34,506 nt of DNA from Actinobacteria bacterium 13_1_40CM_66_12 (GCA_001917895.1 MNEW01000028.1:1-34506), one strand, 5' to 3'. Shown: positions 7,121-15,444, counted from the first letter of the stretch. Notes: generated from the sequence alone by a model not told the origin. Made by a program: numbers and translations.

Positions 7121-9196
7121 ATGGTCGTTCTGAATCCGCGGCTGGCGCTGGACTCGCCGGTCAAGGACCTGCCCAAAGTCAAGCCGCTCGACCAGAAACG
7201 TCTCACGGCGCTGGGAATCGGCACCGTTCGCGACCTGCTCCTGCACCTGCCTTTCGCCTGGGACGAGTTCGGCGATCCCAAGGCCGTCGCGGAGCTGACG
7301 CCCGGCACGCTGGCGACGGTGACGGGCACGATCATGAAAATCGCCCCTCACATCAGCAGATTCAAGAAGCTGAAGCTGACCCAGGCCACGCTGGCCGACG
7401 ACAACGACGACGACCTGAACCTCGTCTGGTTCAACCAACCCTGGATCGCCTCCCAGCTGGAAAAGGGCGATCGAGTCGCCGTCGCCGGGACGGTCAGAGC
7501 GACCCGCTACGGTGTCGAGATGCGCAACCCGCACCACGAAAAGCTGGAAGGCGGGGACGCGGCGGCACCGAAATTCATCGGCGGCCTCATGCCCAGGTAC
7601 CACCTGGTCAAAGGCCTTACGTCCAAGAAGCTCTCAGCGTGGGTCGATGCGGCGCTGCCGCTGGCGGACAGGATGGAGGACGAGCTGCCTGAGGAGGTGC
7701 GCGAACGCCATCACCTGCTCCCGCTGGCCGCGGCTGTGCGTCTCGGCCACAAACCTCTCACGCAGAGCGATTCGGACGAGGCTCGGCGCAGGATGGGGTT
7801 TGCCGAGCTGTTCGAGCTCCAGGCGGCGTTCGCGCTCATGCGTGCCAGCATGGCGGCCGAACCCGCGGTGCCGATCCCTTACCGGCAGGAGGTGATCGAT
7901 GCATTCAAGTCGGGCCTGGGCTTCGAGCTCACGAACGCCCAGCGCAAGGCGACATGGGACGCCTTCAAGGACATGAGCAAACCGACACCGATGAACCGGC
8001 TGCTGAACGGCGACGTCGGGTCTGGCAAGACCGCGGTGGCGGCCGCCTGCGCGGCGATGGTGCACGCCGCCGGCATGCAGTCGGTGGTGATGGCGCCGAC
8101 GGAGATCCTGGCGCGGCAGCACCTCCACAAGTTTCGCTCCTATCTCGAGCAGAGCTTTCCCTCGCTCACGGTCGAGCTTCTCGTCAGCAGCCAGACGGCG
8201 GCGGAGAGGCGGCGCGTGCGCACGTCGGCGGCGAGCGGCCACTGCGCGTTGGTGGTGGGCACGCACGCCCTCATCGAAGAGGATGTCGAGTTCGCGGATC
8301 TCGGGCTCGCGGTGGTCGACGAGCAGCATCGCTTTGGCACGCGACAGCGCGAGCTCCTGCGCGCGAAAGGCAAGGGCAGGCCTCACTTCCTGGCTATGAC
8401 GGCGACGCCCATCCCCCGAACCCTCGCGCTTGCCTTGTTCGGGGAGATGTCGGTGTCGGTGATCGACGAGCTGCCGCCCGGCCGCAAGCCGGTGGTAAGC
8501 GAGGTTGTGCCCCCCGACCAACGCCCGCGCGCCTACGAGCTCGTGAGGAGGCAGGTGAAATTGGGCCGCCAGGCCTTCGTCATCTGCCCGCTGATCGAGG
8601 AATCGGAGAAGGTCGTCGCCCGGTCCGCGACGGCCGAGTTCGAGCGCCTGCGCAAAGATGTGTTCCCCGACCTGACGATGGACCTGATACACGGCCGCCT
8701 CAAAGAAAAAGATGATGTGATGAGGCGGTTCGTGGCGGATGAGATCCAGGTCCTGGTGGCGACAGCCGTGGTCGAGGTTGGCGTGGACGTGCCCAACGCC
8801 ACCGTGATGATGGTCGAGGGCGCGGACCGCTTCGGGCTCGCGCAGCTGCACCAGTTTCGGGGCCGGGTCGGTCGCGGCTCGGCCGAAAGCCATTGTCTGC
8901 TGCTGGCGGACGATCCGTCTGAGTCAAGCCTCGAGCGCCTCGACCTGGTAACTCGAATCCATGACGGATTCAAGCTCGCCGAGGAGGATATGCGGATTCG
9001 GGGGATGGGCGAGCTGCTGGGTGCGAGGCAGCACGGAATGTCGGACGAGGCCATGCAGGCCCTGCAGCAACCGGTCCTGCTCAACGAGATCCGCGCCGAG
9101 GTCGATCGCGTGCGCGAGACGGACCCGGGTTTCGATCGCCACCCGCTCCTGAAGTCGGCCATCATCCGCCGACTCGAGCAAACCTCGATCAGCTAG
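7121..9196 (+). CDS. recG: ATP-dependent DNA helicase RecG
   Basis: RecG remodels stalled replication forks and branch-migrates Holliday junctions. The 691-residue protein has the full RecG architecture. An N-terminal wedge/OB domain begins with PVKDLPKVKPLDQKRLTALGI and LLHLPFAW. The helicase core follows: Walker A NGDVGSGKT near residue 300, the DEQH box in VVDEQHRFGTRQR near 400, TATPIPRTLA, and motif VI QFRGRVGRG near 585. The C-terminus contains the RIRGMGELLG and RQHGMSD segments typical of RecG. The ATG at 7121 follows a -10-like box by 6 nt. recG follows the fakA-degV block, as in other Gram-positive-type genomes, here separated by two minus-strand genes. Confidence 0.96.
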   Translation: MVVLNPRLALDSPVKDLPKVKPLDQKRLTALGIGTVRDLLLHLPFAWDEFGDPKAVAELTPGTLATVTGTIMKIAPHISRFKKLKLTQATLADDNDDDLNLVWFNQPWIASQLEKGDRVAVAGTVRATRYGVEMRNPHHEKLEGGDAAAPKFIGGLMPRYHLVKGLTSKKLSAWVDAALPLADRMEDELPEEVRERHHLLPLAAAVRLGHKPLTQSDSDEARRRMGFAELFELQAAFALMRASMAAEPAVPIPYRQEVIDAFKSGLGFELTNAQRKATWDAFKDMSKPTPMNRLLNGDVGSGKTAVAAACAAMVHAAGMQSVVMAPTEILARQHLHKFRSYLEQSFPSLTVELLVSSQTAAERRRVRTSAASGHCALVVGTHALIEEDVEFADLGLAVVDEQHRFGTRQRELLRAKGKGRPHFLAMTATPIPRTLALALFGEMSVSVIDELPPGRKPVVSEVVPPDQRPRAYELVRRQVKLGRQAFVICPLIEESEKVVARSATAEFERLRKDVFPDLTMDLIHGRLKEKDDVMRRFVADEIQVLVATAVVEVGVDVPNATVMMVEGADRFGLAQLHQFRGRVGRGSAESHCLLLADDPSESSLERLDLVTRIHDGFKLAEEDMRIRGMGELLGARQHGMSDEAMQALQQPVLLNEIRAEVDRVRETDPGFDRHPLLKSAIIRRLEQTSIS

Positions 9197-9199
9197 CCT
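9194..9199 (+). promoter_or_regulatory. -10 box for the M20 peptidase gene
   Basis: TAGCCT overlaps the recG stop and ends 7 nt before the GTG at 9207. It is the same hexamer as upstream of acuC and supports the GTG as a leaderless start. Confidence 0.4.
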
Positions 9200-9206
9200 G
9201 ATTTCC

Positions 9207-10514
9207 GTGGCGACGATGCCGTTCGTGGTCGAGCTCGCGCGCGACCTCATCCGGCTTGACACCACCAACCCTCCCGGAGAGGAGCGCATCGCGGTCGAGC
9301 ACATCGAGCGGCTGCTGCGCGATGCGCACATCGATTTCGCTCGATACGAGAGCGAGCCTGGACGGCCCAACCTGGTCGCGCGCGTCAAGGGACGTGGGGA
9401 AGCGCCGCCGCTGCTTCTGCAGGGCCATGTCGACGTAGTCACGACAGTCAACCAGGAGTGGCGGCACCGGCCCTTCGGCGGCGACATCGTCGACGGCTAC
9501 CTGTGGGGCCGCGGGGCGCTCGACATGAAGAGCGGCGTGGCGATGATGGTGGCGGCGCTGATCCGGGCGCAAGCCCGCGGCGGAGCCCCGGGCGACCTGG
9601 TCCTGGCCGTTCTCGCCGACGAGGAGGCCGGAGGCATCGCCGGCGCCAGGTGGCTGGTGGACGCTCACCCCGAACTGTTCACTGGGATCCGGCATGCGAT
9701 CGGTGAGTCCGGTGGCGTGACGCTTCATATCGGCGGCCGCCGGTTCTATCCGATCATGGTCTCGGAGAAGCGCGGCTGCCAGATGGTGGTCACGCTCCGC
9801 GGTGCGGGCGGCCACGGTTCGATCCCCGCGCATGGCGGCGCGATGGCCAAGCTGGGCGCTCTGCTTACAAAGCTTGACGGCAGCCGGCTACCCGTCCACA
9901 TCACGACCCCGGTCCGGCAGCAGCTCGAGCGGATGCGCGACGCCCTCGATGAGCCCTTGAAGGGAAATTTCGGTGCGCTTCTCGACGCGGCGCGGGCCGA
10001 CACGGCGCTCTCCGAACTCGGTCCGATGAACCGCGGCCTGGACGCTGCCCTCCACAACACCGTGAACGCGACGATCGTCAGCGGAGGCTTGAAGGTCAAC
10101 GTCATCCCGAGCGAGGTGCGCGTACAGCTCGACGGCCGCCTGCTCCCCGGCTTCGGCCCGGAAGACATGGTTCGCGAGCTGCGGGACGTGATTGGGCCGG
10201 AGCCTGAGATCGAGGTGACACTGGTCGGACCCGCGCAGCCGGAGGTCGACCTTTCTCAGTTCGATCTCTTCGCCTCTGTGCTCAAGGACGCAGACGCGGG
10301 ATGCGTGCCGTTGCCGTCGCTCGTGACGGGTGGCACGGATGCGCGCCACTTCGCGCGTCTCGGCATCCGGACCTATGGGTTTCTACCTCTCAACGTGCCG
10401 GCCGACTTCAACTCGTCGTCGACCATCCACGCCGCCGATGAGCGCGTGCCGGTCAACGCGCTCGAGTTCGGCGCGGATTGCGTTTACGAGGCGGTGATGA
10501 GGTACCGAGGGTAG
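9207..10514 (+). CDS. M20 family metallopeptidase (ArgE/DapE/ACY1-like)
   Basis: This 435-residue two-zinc amidohydrolase removes N-acyl groups or cleaves small peptides; the exact substrate is not readable. The metal site is clear: QGHVDVV (first histidine), RGALDMKSGVAMMVAAL (bridging aspartate), and ADEEAGG (general-base glutamate plus ligand glutamate). The dimerisation domain contains the conserved GGHGSIP block, and the C-terminal ligand region includes TGGTDARHF. The GTG at 9207 lies 7 nt after TAGCCT, so it is favoured over the ATG four codons in. The 3' end overlaps the convergent LigB-like gene by 62 nt, so one of the two tails may be poorly constrained. Confidence 0.9.
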   Translation: MATMPFVVELARDLIRLDTTNPPGEERIAVEHIERLLRDAHIDFARYESEPGRPNLVARVKGRGEAPPLLLQGHVDVVTTVNQEWRHRPFGGDIVDGYLWGRGALDMKSGVAMMVAALIRAQARGGAPGDLVLAVLADEEAGGIAGARWLVDAHPELFTGIRHAIGESGGVTLHIGGRRFYPIMVSEKRGCQMVVTLRGAGGHGSIPAHGGAMAKLGALLTKLDGSRLPVHITTPVRQQLERMRDALDEPLKGNFGALLDAARADTALSELGPMNRGLDAALHNTVNATIVSGGLKVNVIPSEVRVQLDGRLLPGFGPEDMVRELRDVIGPEPEIEVTLVGPAQPEVDLSQFDLFASVLKDADAGCVPLPSLVTGGTDARHFARLGIRTYGFLPLNVPADFNSSSTIHAADERVPVNALEFGADCVYEAVMRYRG

Positions 10515-11331
10515 GTGTGTACAGAGCGGTGAGCATCCCGAAATAGGTCGGCGCTTCGTAGCTGATGAGCCGGCCGCGCCAGCCATCGCCGGTCGCGCCC
10601 AACAGCATCAACATCTGCCACCAGCTGTCGGCTTTGGCCTCCTCGACCAGCGTTGCGGGGATGTCCAGCAGCCCGCGCAGTGAGTCTGTTCGAACCAGGT
10701 CCGTGACGAGGTCGTCGTAAACCCTGGCGTTGGAGTGAAATCCGTACGGGCCGTCGGCGCGATGGGCGTGTCCGTGGTCGGCGCTGGCGATGAAGGCCAC
10801 GCGGCGGCCCGAGGCACCCGCGGCTGACGCGACGGCCGCGCCCGCTCGGACGTGGGCCTCGGCCGGAAGATCGCGAGCAGGCGAGATCACGACCACGGGC
10901 AGCGGCGGATCGTGGCGGCCGCCCATGAACCACAGTGGGATGAGCACTCCCCAATCCATCGGCGCCACCGCGGTCGACGGATCGTTGGAGCCGAAGCTCA
11001 CGCCGACCGCTGGCAAGCCGTCACCTATCAGTGTCTCGAGGAGCAGCCAGGCGAGGCCCGTCTCGCTCGGTACTTCGAGCTCCACCGGTTGCGGCGTGCC
11101 GTCCAGATTGCCGGACATCCGCGCTGCGACGAGCACCGCAAAAGCGCCCGAGATGTGCACGTTGTGCGGAGTGGCGACGACGACCACATCCGGTTTCGCC
11201 GCCGTGAATGCGCGACCCAGCTCCTCCATCCCGGATCGGGTCGCACGTGCAAGCTGCATCTCTTCCGGCGTGCACGCTTCGGCGACGGCAAGGCCGCCGT
11301 GCGGCGCGATGGCCCCGAACACCAAACCCAC
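10453..11331 (-). CDS. LigB/MEMO-like class III extradiol dioxygenase family protein
   Basis: The 292-residue protein has the fold markers of the LigB/MEMO family: FGAIAPHGG at the N-terminus with a putative metal-binding histidine (His11), VVVVATPHNVH, and SADHGHAH with two further histidines. True class III dioxygenases use Fe(II) to open aromatic rings, while MEMO relatives have other roles; the sequence does not decide between them. I chose the GTG at 11331 because it yields the usual short leader (MGLVFGAIAPHGG) and clears the divergent selD start at 11352. A TTG at 11352 is also in frame but overlaps selD. The last 62 nt overlap the M20 gene, giving a basic, Pro/Arg-rich tail unlike the family. 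Confidence 0.78.
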   Translation of the reverse strand: MGLVFGAIAPHGGLAVAEACTPEEMQLARATRSGMEELGRAFTAAKPDVVVVATPHNVHISGAFAVLVAARMSGNLDGTPQPVELEVPSETGLAWLLLETLIGDGLPAVGVSFGSNDPSTAVAPMDWGVLIPLWFMGGRHDPPLPVVVISPARDLPAEAHVRAGAAVASAAGASGRRVAFIASADHGHAHRADGPYGFHSNARVYDDLVTDLVRTDSLRGLLDIPATLVEEAKADSWWQMLMLLGATGDGWRGRLISYEAPTYFGMLTALYTPTLGTSSPPRKRNPRRTRAR

Positions 11332-11337
11332 GGTTGT

Positions 11338-11343
11338 GATACT
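11338..11343 (+). promoter_or_regulatory. Extended -10 box for selD
   Basis: GATACT, preceded by TGT as an extended -10, ends 8 nt before the selD ATG at 11352. Only 20 nt separate the selD and LigB-like start codons, so this segment must serve both directions. Confidence 0.4.
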
Positions 11344-11351
11344 TAGCACCA

Positions 11352-12353
11352 ATGGAGCACCTTTCGCCGCTTCGGTTGACGGAGTACAGCCACGGGGCCG
11401 GTTGAGCCTGCAAGCTCAGCCCGGTGGAGCTAGGGCAGGTTCTCGGGGCTCTGCCCCCGATCGTCGATCCCAACGTGCTGTCCGCGTCGTCGTCACGCGA
11501 TGACGCTGCGGTCTATCGCATCGCGCCCGATCGCGCCCTGGTCGCGACGCTGGATTTCTTCACGCCCATCGTCGACGACCCATCGGATTTCGGCGCCATC
11601 GCCGCCGCCAACTCCATCAGCGATGTCTACGCGGTGGGGGCGCGGCCGCTGTTCGCGCTTGGTATCACCGCCTTTCCACGCGACAAGCTGAGCACGGGCC
11701 TCCTCGAGAAGATCGTCGCCGGCGGCGCGGCCAAGATGGGCGAGGCCGGGATCGCGGTCGTCGGCGGCCACTCGGTCGACGACCCGGAGCCGAAATTCGG
11801 GTACACGGTGATCGGCGAGGTCCATCCGGACCGCCTCATCGGCCATGGGGGCGCGCGGGCAGGCGATGTTCTGTTCCTCACCAAGCCTCTCGGGTCGGGG
11901 CTAGTGACCACCGCGATCAAGCGCGGGCTCTGCCCGCCCGCACTGGAGCGATATGCCGTCCAGGTCATGTCCACCCTCAACCGTCTCGCGTCTGAAGCGA
12001 TGATCGCGGCCGGCGCGACGGCGGCCACAGACGTCACCGGTTATGGGCTCATCGGGCATCTCGCCAACCTGGCCGGCGGCGCGGACGTCGAGCTGCATGC
12101 AGTTCCGTTCATGGACGGCGTGCGCGACCTCGCCGAACGCGATCTGTTTCCAGACGGAAGCCGGCGGAATTACGCCGCGTATCGAGACCAGGTCGACTGG
12201 GGTGAGCTAGCGGAGATCGACCAGCTCATGCTCTGCGATGCGCAGACGAGCGGCGGCCTCCTGGTCGCGATTCCGCCTGAGAGCTCGTCCGGATTCCCGG
12301 GCACGAGAATCGGCACCATTAACGGCCATGGATCTATTCGCGTCCGCCCTTGA
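11352..12353 (+). CDS. selD: Selenide, water dikinase SelD, a selenoprotein with in-frame UGA (Sec18)
   Basis: SelD makes selenophosphate from selenide and ATP, the selenium donor for selenocysteine and selenouridine. From the ATG at 11352 the start reads RLTEYSHGAG, then TGA (11403-11405), then ACKLSP. This aligns with the SelD active-site loop, where Cys or Sec is followed two residues on by Cys and then the essential Lys (here Sec18, Cys20, Lys21). Downstream, DDAAVYRI, IAAANSISDVYAVGARPLFAL, GGHSVDDPEPKFG, DVTGYGLIGHL and DAQTSGGLL are all SelD motifs. Total length is 333 residues. Starting at the GTG at 11424, as a simple caller would, removes the catalytic loop. A hairpin directly after the TGA fits a bacterial SECIS. 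The amidase start overlaps the 3' end by 26 nt. Confidence 0.9.
11406..11440 (+). promoter_or_regulatory. Putative bacterial SECIS hairpin of selD
   Basis: Directly after the TGA, GCCTGC (11406-11411) can pair with GCAGGT (11435-11440, one G-U pair). AGCTC (11413-11417) pairs with GAGCT (11427-11431). The 9-nt apical loop AGCCCGGTG contains the G and U expected for SelB contact, and an asymmetric internal loop (A opposite AGG) separates the stems. Position and size suit a bSECIS; SelB binding is inferred. Confidence 0.6.
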
Positions 12354-13698
12354 CCAGGCAGCGGCAGTGCGCCGCCGCGAGGTCTCGTCGACCGAGCTCA
12401 CGCGCGCGTATCTCGAGCGCATCGAACGCTTCAACCCGAAGCTGAACGCTTTCGTCTTGAGGACGCCCGAGCTTGCGCTCGAGCAGGCGAAGGCTGCGGA
12501 CGAGGCGAACATCGGCTACCCGCTGCGAGGAGTGCCGACATCAGTCAAAGACCTCGTCTCTCTTGCGGGCTATCCACTGACGTTTGGCTCGAAGGCGTTC
12601 GAGGACTACACGCTGCCTATCGATTTCTTTCCGGTGGCGCGACTCAAGGAAGAGGGTTGCCCGATCCTGGGCAAGACCAATCTCTCCGAGTTCGGCACCC
12701 GACCGACGACCGAGCACGGCCTCTTCGGCGCCACGCACAACCCGTGGAGCCTCGACCACTCTCCGGGCGGGTCGAGCGGTGGCGCTGCCGCCGCCGTGGC
12801 GGCGGGGTTGTGCGCCTTTGCGCACGGAACCGACGGCGGAGGATCGGTGCGGATTCCTTCGAGCTGCTGCGGCACCGTCGGCCTCAAGCCGTCTCGAGGG
12901 CGAATCTCGGCCGGTCCGCTGCTGGGTGAGCACTGGGCGGGACTCTCGACCGACGGAGCGATCGCGCGCACCGTCGCCGACGCGGCTGCCGGCCTCGACG
13001 CGATGGCGGGACATCTGCCCGGCGATGCGTACTGGTCCGACGTGGACGGCAGGTTTGCCGACGCCGCCACCCCCACCGACCGCAAGCTGCGGATCGGCTT
13101 CACGGTCCGCGCCGGGGTCAAAGTCGAAGACGACATTGCGAAATGCGTGCGAGATGTGGCGCGACTGCTGGAGGGTCTCGGCCACCGTGTGACCGAAGGC
13201 GGCCCCGATACCGAACCGTTTCGAACACCGATGCAGCTGATCGTGGTCGCCGGACTCGGCTCCCTGCCGATCGCCGACGAAGGCAAGCTGGAACCCTTCA
13301 ACGCTTTGGGCCTGGCGCTCGCCAAACAGCTGTCGGCGGTCGACTACGTGCGCTCAGTCGATGCGATTCGCATGCACAGCCGCGTCGTTGTGGGCTTCTG
13401 GGACACGCACGACGTGCTAGTGACGCCGACCCTGCCTCGAACCGTGCCCCTGCTCAACACGCTTGGCGCCGACCTCGCGTCGGCCGGCGACGAGTACATG
13501 GATTTCGTGAGCTTCACGTTTCCGTACAACTGCACCGGCCAGCCCGCGATCTCGCTTCCCCTGGGCGTCGATTCCGCGGGACTGCCGATCGGGGTCCAGC
13601 TCGTGGGGCCGCCGCGCGGCGAGGCGCTCATCCTGGGGTTGGCCGCGCAGCTCGAGCAGGCGAGGCCGTGGAGCGGCCGCCGCCCCAGACTGAACTGA
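12328..13698 (+). CDS. Amidase signature family enzyme
   Basis: A 456-residue Ser-cisSer-Lys hydrolase of the amidase signature family, which includes GatA. Catalytic Lys74 lies in TSVKDL, the cis-serine in SPGGSSGGAAAA (residues 149/150), and the nucleophile Ser173 in TDGGGSVRIPSS. The signature glycine-serine block is intact. It could be a GatA-type glutamyl-tRNA amidotransferase subunit, but no gatB or gatC is adjacent and substrate pocket residues cannot be judged here, so a general amidase is the safer call. The ATG at 12328 overlaps the selD end by 26 nt. The stop abuts the TTG start of rsmD. Confidence 0.88.
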   Translation: MDLFASALDQAAAVRRREVSSTELTRAYLERIERFNPKLNAFVLRTPELALEQAKAADEANIGYPLRGVPTSVKDLVSLAGYPLTFGSKAFEDYTLPIDFFPVARLKEEGCPILGKTNLSEFGTRPTTEHGLFGATHNPWSLDHSPGGSSGGAAAAVAAGLCAFAHGTDGGGSVRIPSSCCGTVGLKPSRGRISAGPLLGEHWAGLSTDGAIARTVADAAAGLDAMAGHLPGDAYWSDVDGRFADAATPTDRKLRIGFTVRAGVKVEDDIAKCVRDVARLLEGLGHRVTEGGPDTEPFRTPMQLIVVAGLGSLPIADEGKLEPFNALGLALAKQLSAVDYVRSVDAIRMHSRVVVGFWDTHDVLVTPTLPRTVPLLNTLGADLASAGDEYMDFVSFTFPYNCTGQPAISLPLGVDSAGLPIGVQLVGPPRGEALILGLAAQLEQARPWSGRRPRLN

Positions 13699-14268
13699 TT
13701 GGCCCGGCTTCGTGTCGGCGGCGGAGAGTCGCGGGGGCGCCGCCTCAAGGCGCCGAAGGGCATCCGTCCCACGCAAAGCATGGTCAAGGCCGCGATCTTC
13801 AACATCGTGGGCCCCGGAATCGAAGGCGCCCACGTACTCGACCTCTTTGCCGGCTCCGGGGCGATCGGCATCGAGGCCCTGTCCCGAGGCGCCGCCGAGG
13901 TCACGTTCGTGGACAGGGAGCCGCGTGGTCTTGCTATCCTGCGCCAGAACTTGGACGCCCTCGAGCTGAAAGAGAGAGCGCGCGTCGTCCGTGGCGACGT
14001 CGTGCGCTGGCTCGAAAGCTCGCCCGAGCCCCTCACTCGCGCCGGCCTCGTGTTTCTCGATCCGCCGTATGAGGACGTCGTGCTGGATCGGGCGCTGCGG
14101 GTGCTCGACCGGATGCTGACCGATGCGGTCGTCGTGGCCGAGCACTCTCGACGGCAAACGCTGCCGGCTTTGACGCGACTGAAGGTGGACAGGGAGCGGC
14201 GTTACGGCGACACGATGGTCACGGTGTTGAGAGTTGCGCCGGGCGCGCGCACGGCGCATACAGAATGA
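13699..14268 (+). CDS. rsmD: 16S rRNA (guanine966-N2)-methyltransferase RsmD
   Basis: RsmD methylates G966 of 16S rRNA in the small subunit. The N-terminal LRVGGGESRGRRLKAPKGIRPT is the family RNA-binding segment. The SAM-binding motif DLFAGSGAIGIEALSRGA lies near residues 50-67 and the catalytic DPPY near 120. At 189 residues it has normal length. The TTG start at 13699 follows the amidase stop without a gap, and the stop overlaps the coaD ATG (ATGA), showing tight coupling. The rsmD-coaD pair is conserved in many bacteria. Confidence 0.93.
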   Translation: MARLRVGGGESRGRRLKAPKGIRPTQSMVKAAIFNIVGPGIEGAHVLDLFAGSGAIGIEALSRGAAEVTFVDREPRGLAILRQNLDALELKERARVVRGDVVRWLESSPEPLTRAGLVFLDPPYEDVVLDRALRVLDRMLTDAVVVAEHSRRQTLPALTRLKVDRERRYGDTMVTVLRVAPGARTAHTE

Positions 14269-14750
14269 CCGACAAAATCGCCGTCTACCCAGGCAGCTTC
14301 GATCCTCTAACCAACGGGCATCTCGATGTGGTCGAGCGTGCGCTGGGCATCTTCGACCACCTCATCGTCGCGGTCGCTGCGAACCCCGACAAACGCCAGC
14401 CGCTGTTCACCGTCGACCAGCGGGTCAGCCTCATCAAAGATGCTCTCGAGGGGCACGACCGGGTCGAGGTCGCGAGCTATACCGGGTTGACGGTCGAATA
14501 CGCGCGCTCGCGCGGTGCGACCACCCTGGTCAAAGGACTGCGCGCGTACTCCGATTTCGATGCGGAGCTGCAGCAGGCGCTGATGAACCGCAAGCTTGCC
14601 CCCGACATCCACACCGTGTTCCTGATGTCGAGCTTCGCGCACATCTACGTTTCGTCAAGTATCTTGAAGGACATCGCGAGCTATGGCGGGAACGTGTCAG
14701 ACCTGGTTCCGGCCGGAGTGGCCAAGGCGCTGAAGGAGAAGTTCAGATAA
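14265..14750 (+). CDS. coaD: Phosphopantetheine adenylyltransferase
   Basis: CoaD joins 4'-phosphopantetheine and ATP to give dephospho-CoA, the penultimate step of coenzyme A synthesis. The 161-residue protein shows the nucleotidyltransferase motif YPGSFDPLTNGH with His19, the KGLRAYSDFDAELQQALMNR block, and SSSILKDIA near the C-terminus in place of the common ISSTxVKE. The start overlaps the rsmD stop as ATGA. The TAA stop overlaps, as ATAA, the proposed ATA start of the next gene. CoA made here feeds the nearby acyl carrier protein and fabD functions. Confidence 0.95.
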   Translation: MTDKIAVYPGSFDPLTNGHLDVVERALGIFDHLIVAVAANPDKRQPLFTVDQRVSLIKDALEGHDRVEVASYTGLTVEYARSRGATTLVKGLRAYSDFDAELQQALMNRKLAPDIHTVFLMSSFAHIYVSSSILKDIASYGGNVSDLVPAGVAKALKEKFR

Positions 14751-15229
14751 AGGTCGACGAGCTGCTAGACCGCTTCGAGTACCTGGTCCAGAACGCGCGT
14801 CACGTTCCGCTGTCGACGCAGGTGATGGTCAACGAAGACGAGATCATGGAGCTAATCGACCAGCTCCGGTTCAATCTGCCTGACGAGATCAAGCAGGCGA
14901 ACTGGACCGTATCTGAGCAGCAGCGCATCATCAGCGAGGCGCACGCCGAGGCCGCCCGGATCATGTCCCGCGCCAACGAACGAGCGGAAGAGACGTCGTC
15001 CGAGCACGAGATCTTGAGGCGAGCGGAGAGGCACGGAACTCAGGTCGTCAAAGACGCCCAGGCCAAGTCCGACGAGATCGTCAGGCAGGCCGAGGCATAT
15101 GCGATGGAGCAGCTGAAGCAGCTCGAGGCGCATCTCGGGCGCACGCTGGCAACCGTTCGGCGTGGCGTCGAGGCGCTGCAATCGAGTGCGCCGGAGTCGG
15201 ACGAGGGCGGCGAAGCGGCGTCCAAATAA
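14747..15229 (+). CDS. SepIVA-like (Rv2927c family) DivIVA-related coiled-coil protein, ATA start
   Basis: About 160 residues: an N-terminal block LLDRFEYLVQNARHVPLS, then EDEIMELIDQLRFNLPDEIKQAN, then a long Ala/Glu/Arg-rich coiled coil ending near RTLATVRRGVEAL. From memory, the VPxS/T...ELID(D/Q)...LPxE pattern and the terminal TLxxVRRG resemble mycobacterial SepIVA, a septation factor encoded upstream of rnc-smc-ftsY. No ATG, GTG or TTG is in frame near the domain start. ATA at 14747 lies 8 nt after AAGGAG and overlaps the coaD TAA as ATAA, so it is the best start. The function is inferred by resemblance and position only. Confidence 0.75.
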   Translation: MKVDELLDRFEYLVQNARHVPLSTQVMVNEDEIMELIDQLRFNLPDEIKQANWTVSEQQRIISEAHAEAARIMSRANERAEETSSEHEILRRAERHGTQVVKDAQAKSDEIVRQAEAYAMEQLKQLEAHLGRTLATVRRGVEALQSSAPESDEGGEAASK

Positions 15230-15239
15230 AGGAGTCCGG

Positions 15240-15245
15240 TAGAAT
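15240..15245 (+). promoter_or_regulatory. -10 box for rpmF
   Basis: TAGAAT ends 9 nt before the rpmF ATG at 15255. An AAGGAG lies 21 nt before the ATG, too far to act as its ribosome binding site, which favours leaderless translation. Confidence 0.45.
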
Positions 15246-15254
15246 TCGGCAGCC

Positions 15255-15434
15255 ATGGCTCTGCCGAAGGTCAAGCTCTCCAAGTCCAAGAAGGGTCGCC
15301 GGCGCTCGCATCTCGCGCTGGTTCACGTGCAGCTTCAGCCGTGCCCGAACTGCAAGAAGCTGATGCGCCCACACGCCATCTGTCCGAACTGCGGCCACTA
15401 CGCCGGCCGCGAGGTGATCAAAGCCAAAGAGTAG
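15255..15434 (+). CDS. rpmF: 50S ribosomal protein L32, zinc-ribbon type
   Basis: This 59-residue protein begins MALPKVKLSKSKKGRRRSH and carries two CxxC pairs (Cys30/Cys33 and Cys43/Cys46), the zinc ribbon of bacterial L32. The C-terminus GHYAGREVIKAKE is typical. It is short enough to be missed by length cut-offs. The usual upstream partner, the DUF177/YceD gene, is absent; the SepIVA-like gene occupies that position. Downstream, plsX and fabH, often found between rpmF and fabD, are also absent, and a hairpin-rich repeat lies there instead. Confidence 0.95.
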   Translation: MALPKVKLSKSKKGRRRSHLALVHVQLQPCPNCKKLMRPHAICPNCGHYAGREVIKAKE

Positions 15435-15444
15435 AGGTCAGTCG

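Noticed and set aside
7634..8893. 419-codon minus-strand frame opposite recG
   Set aside because: His/Arg/Leu-rich shadow of recG with no domain pattern.
11424..12353. SelD starting at the GTG at 11424
   Set aside because: This start removes the catalytic loop; the upstream frame, through an in-frame TGA, carries the conserved SelD N-terminus.
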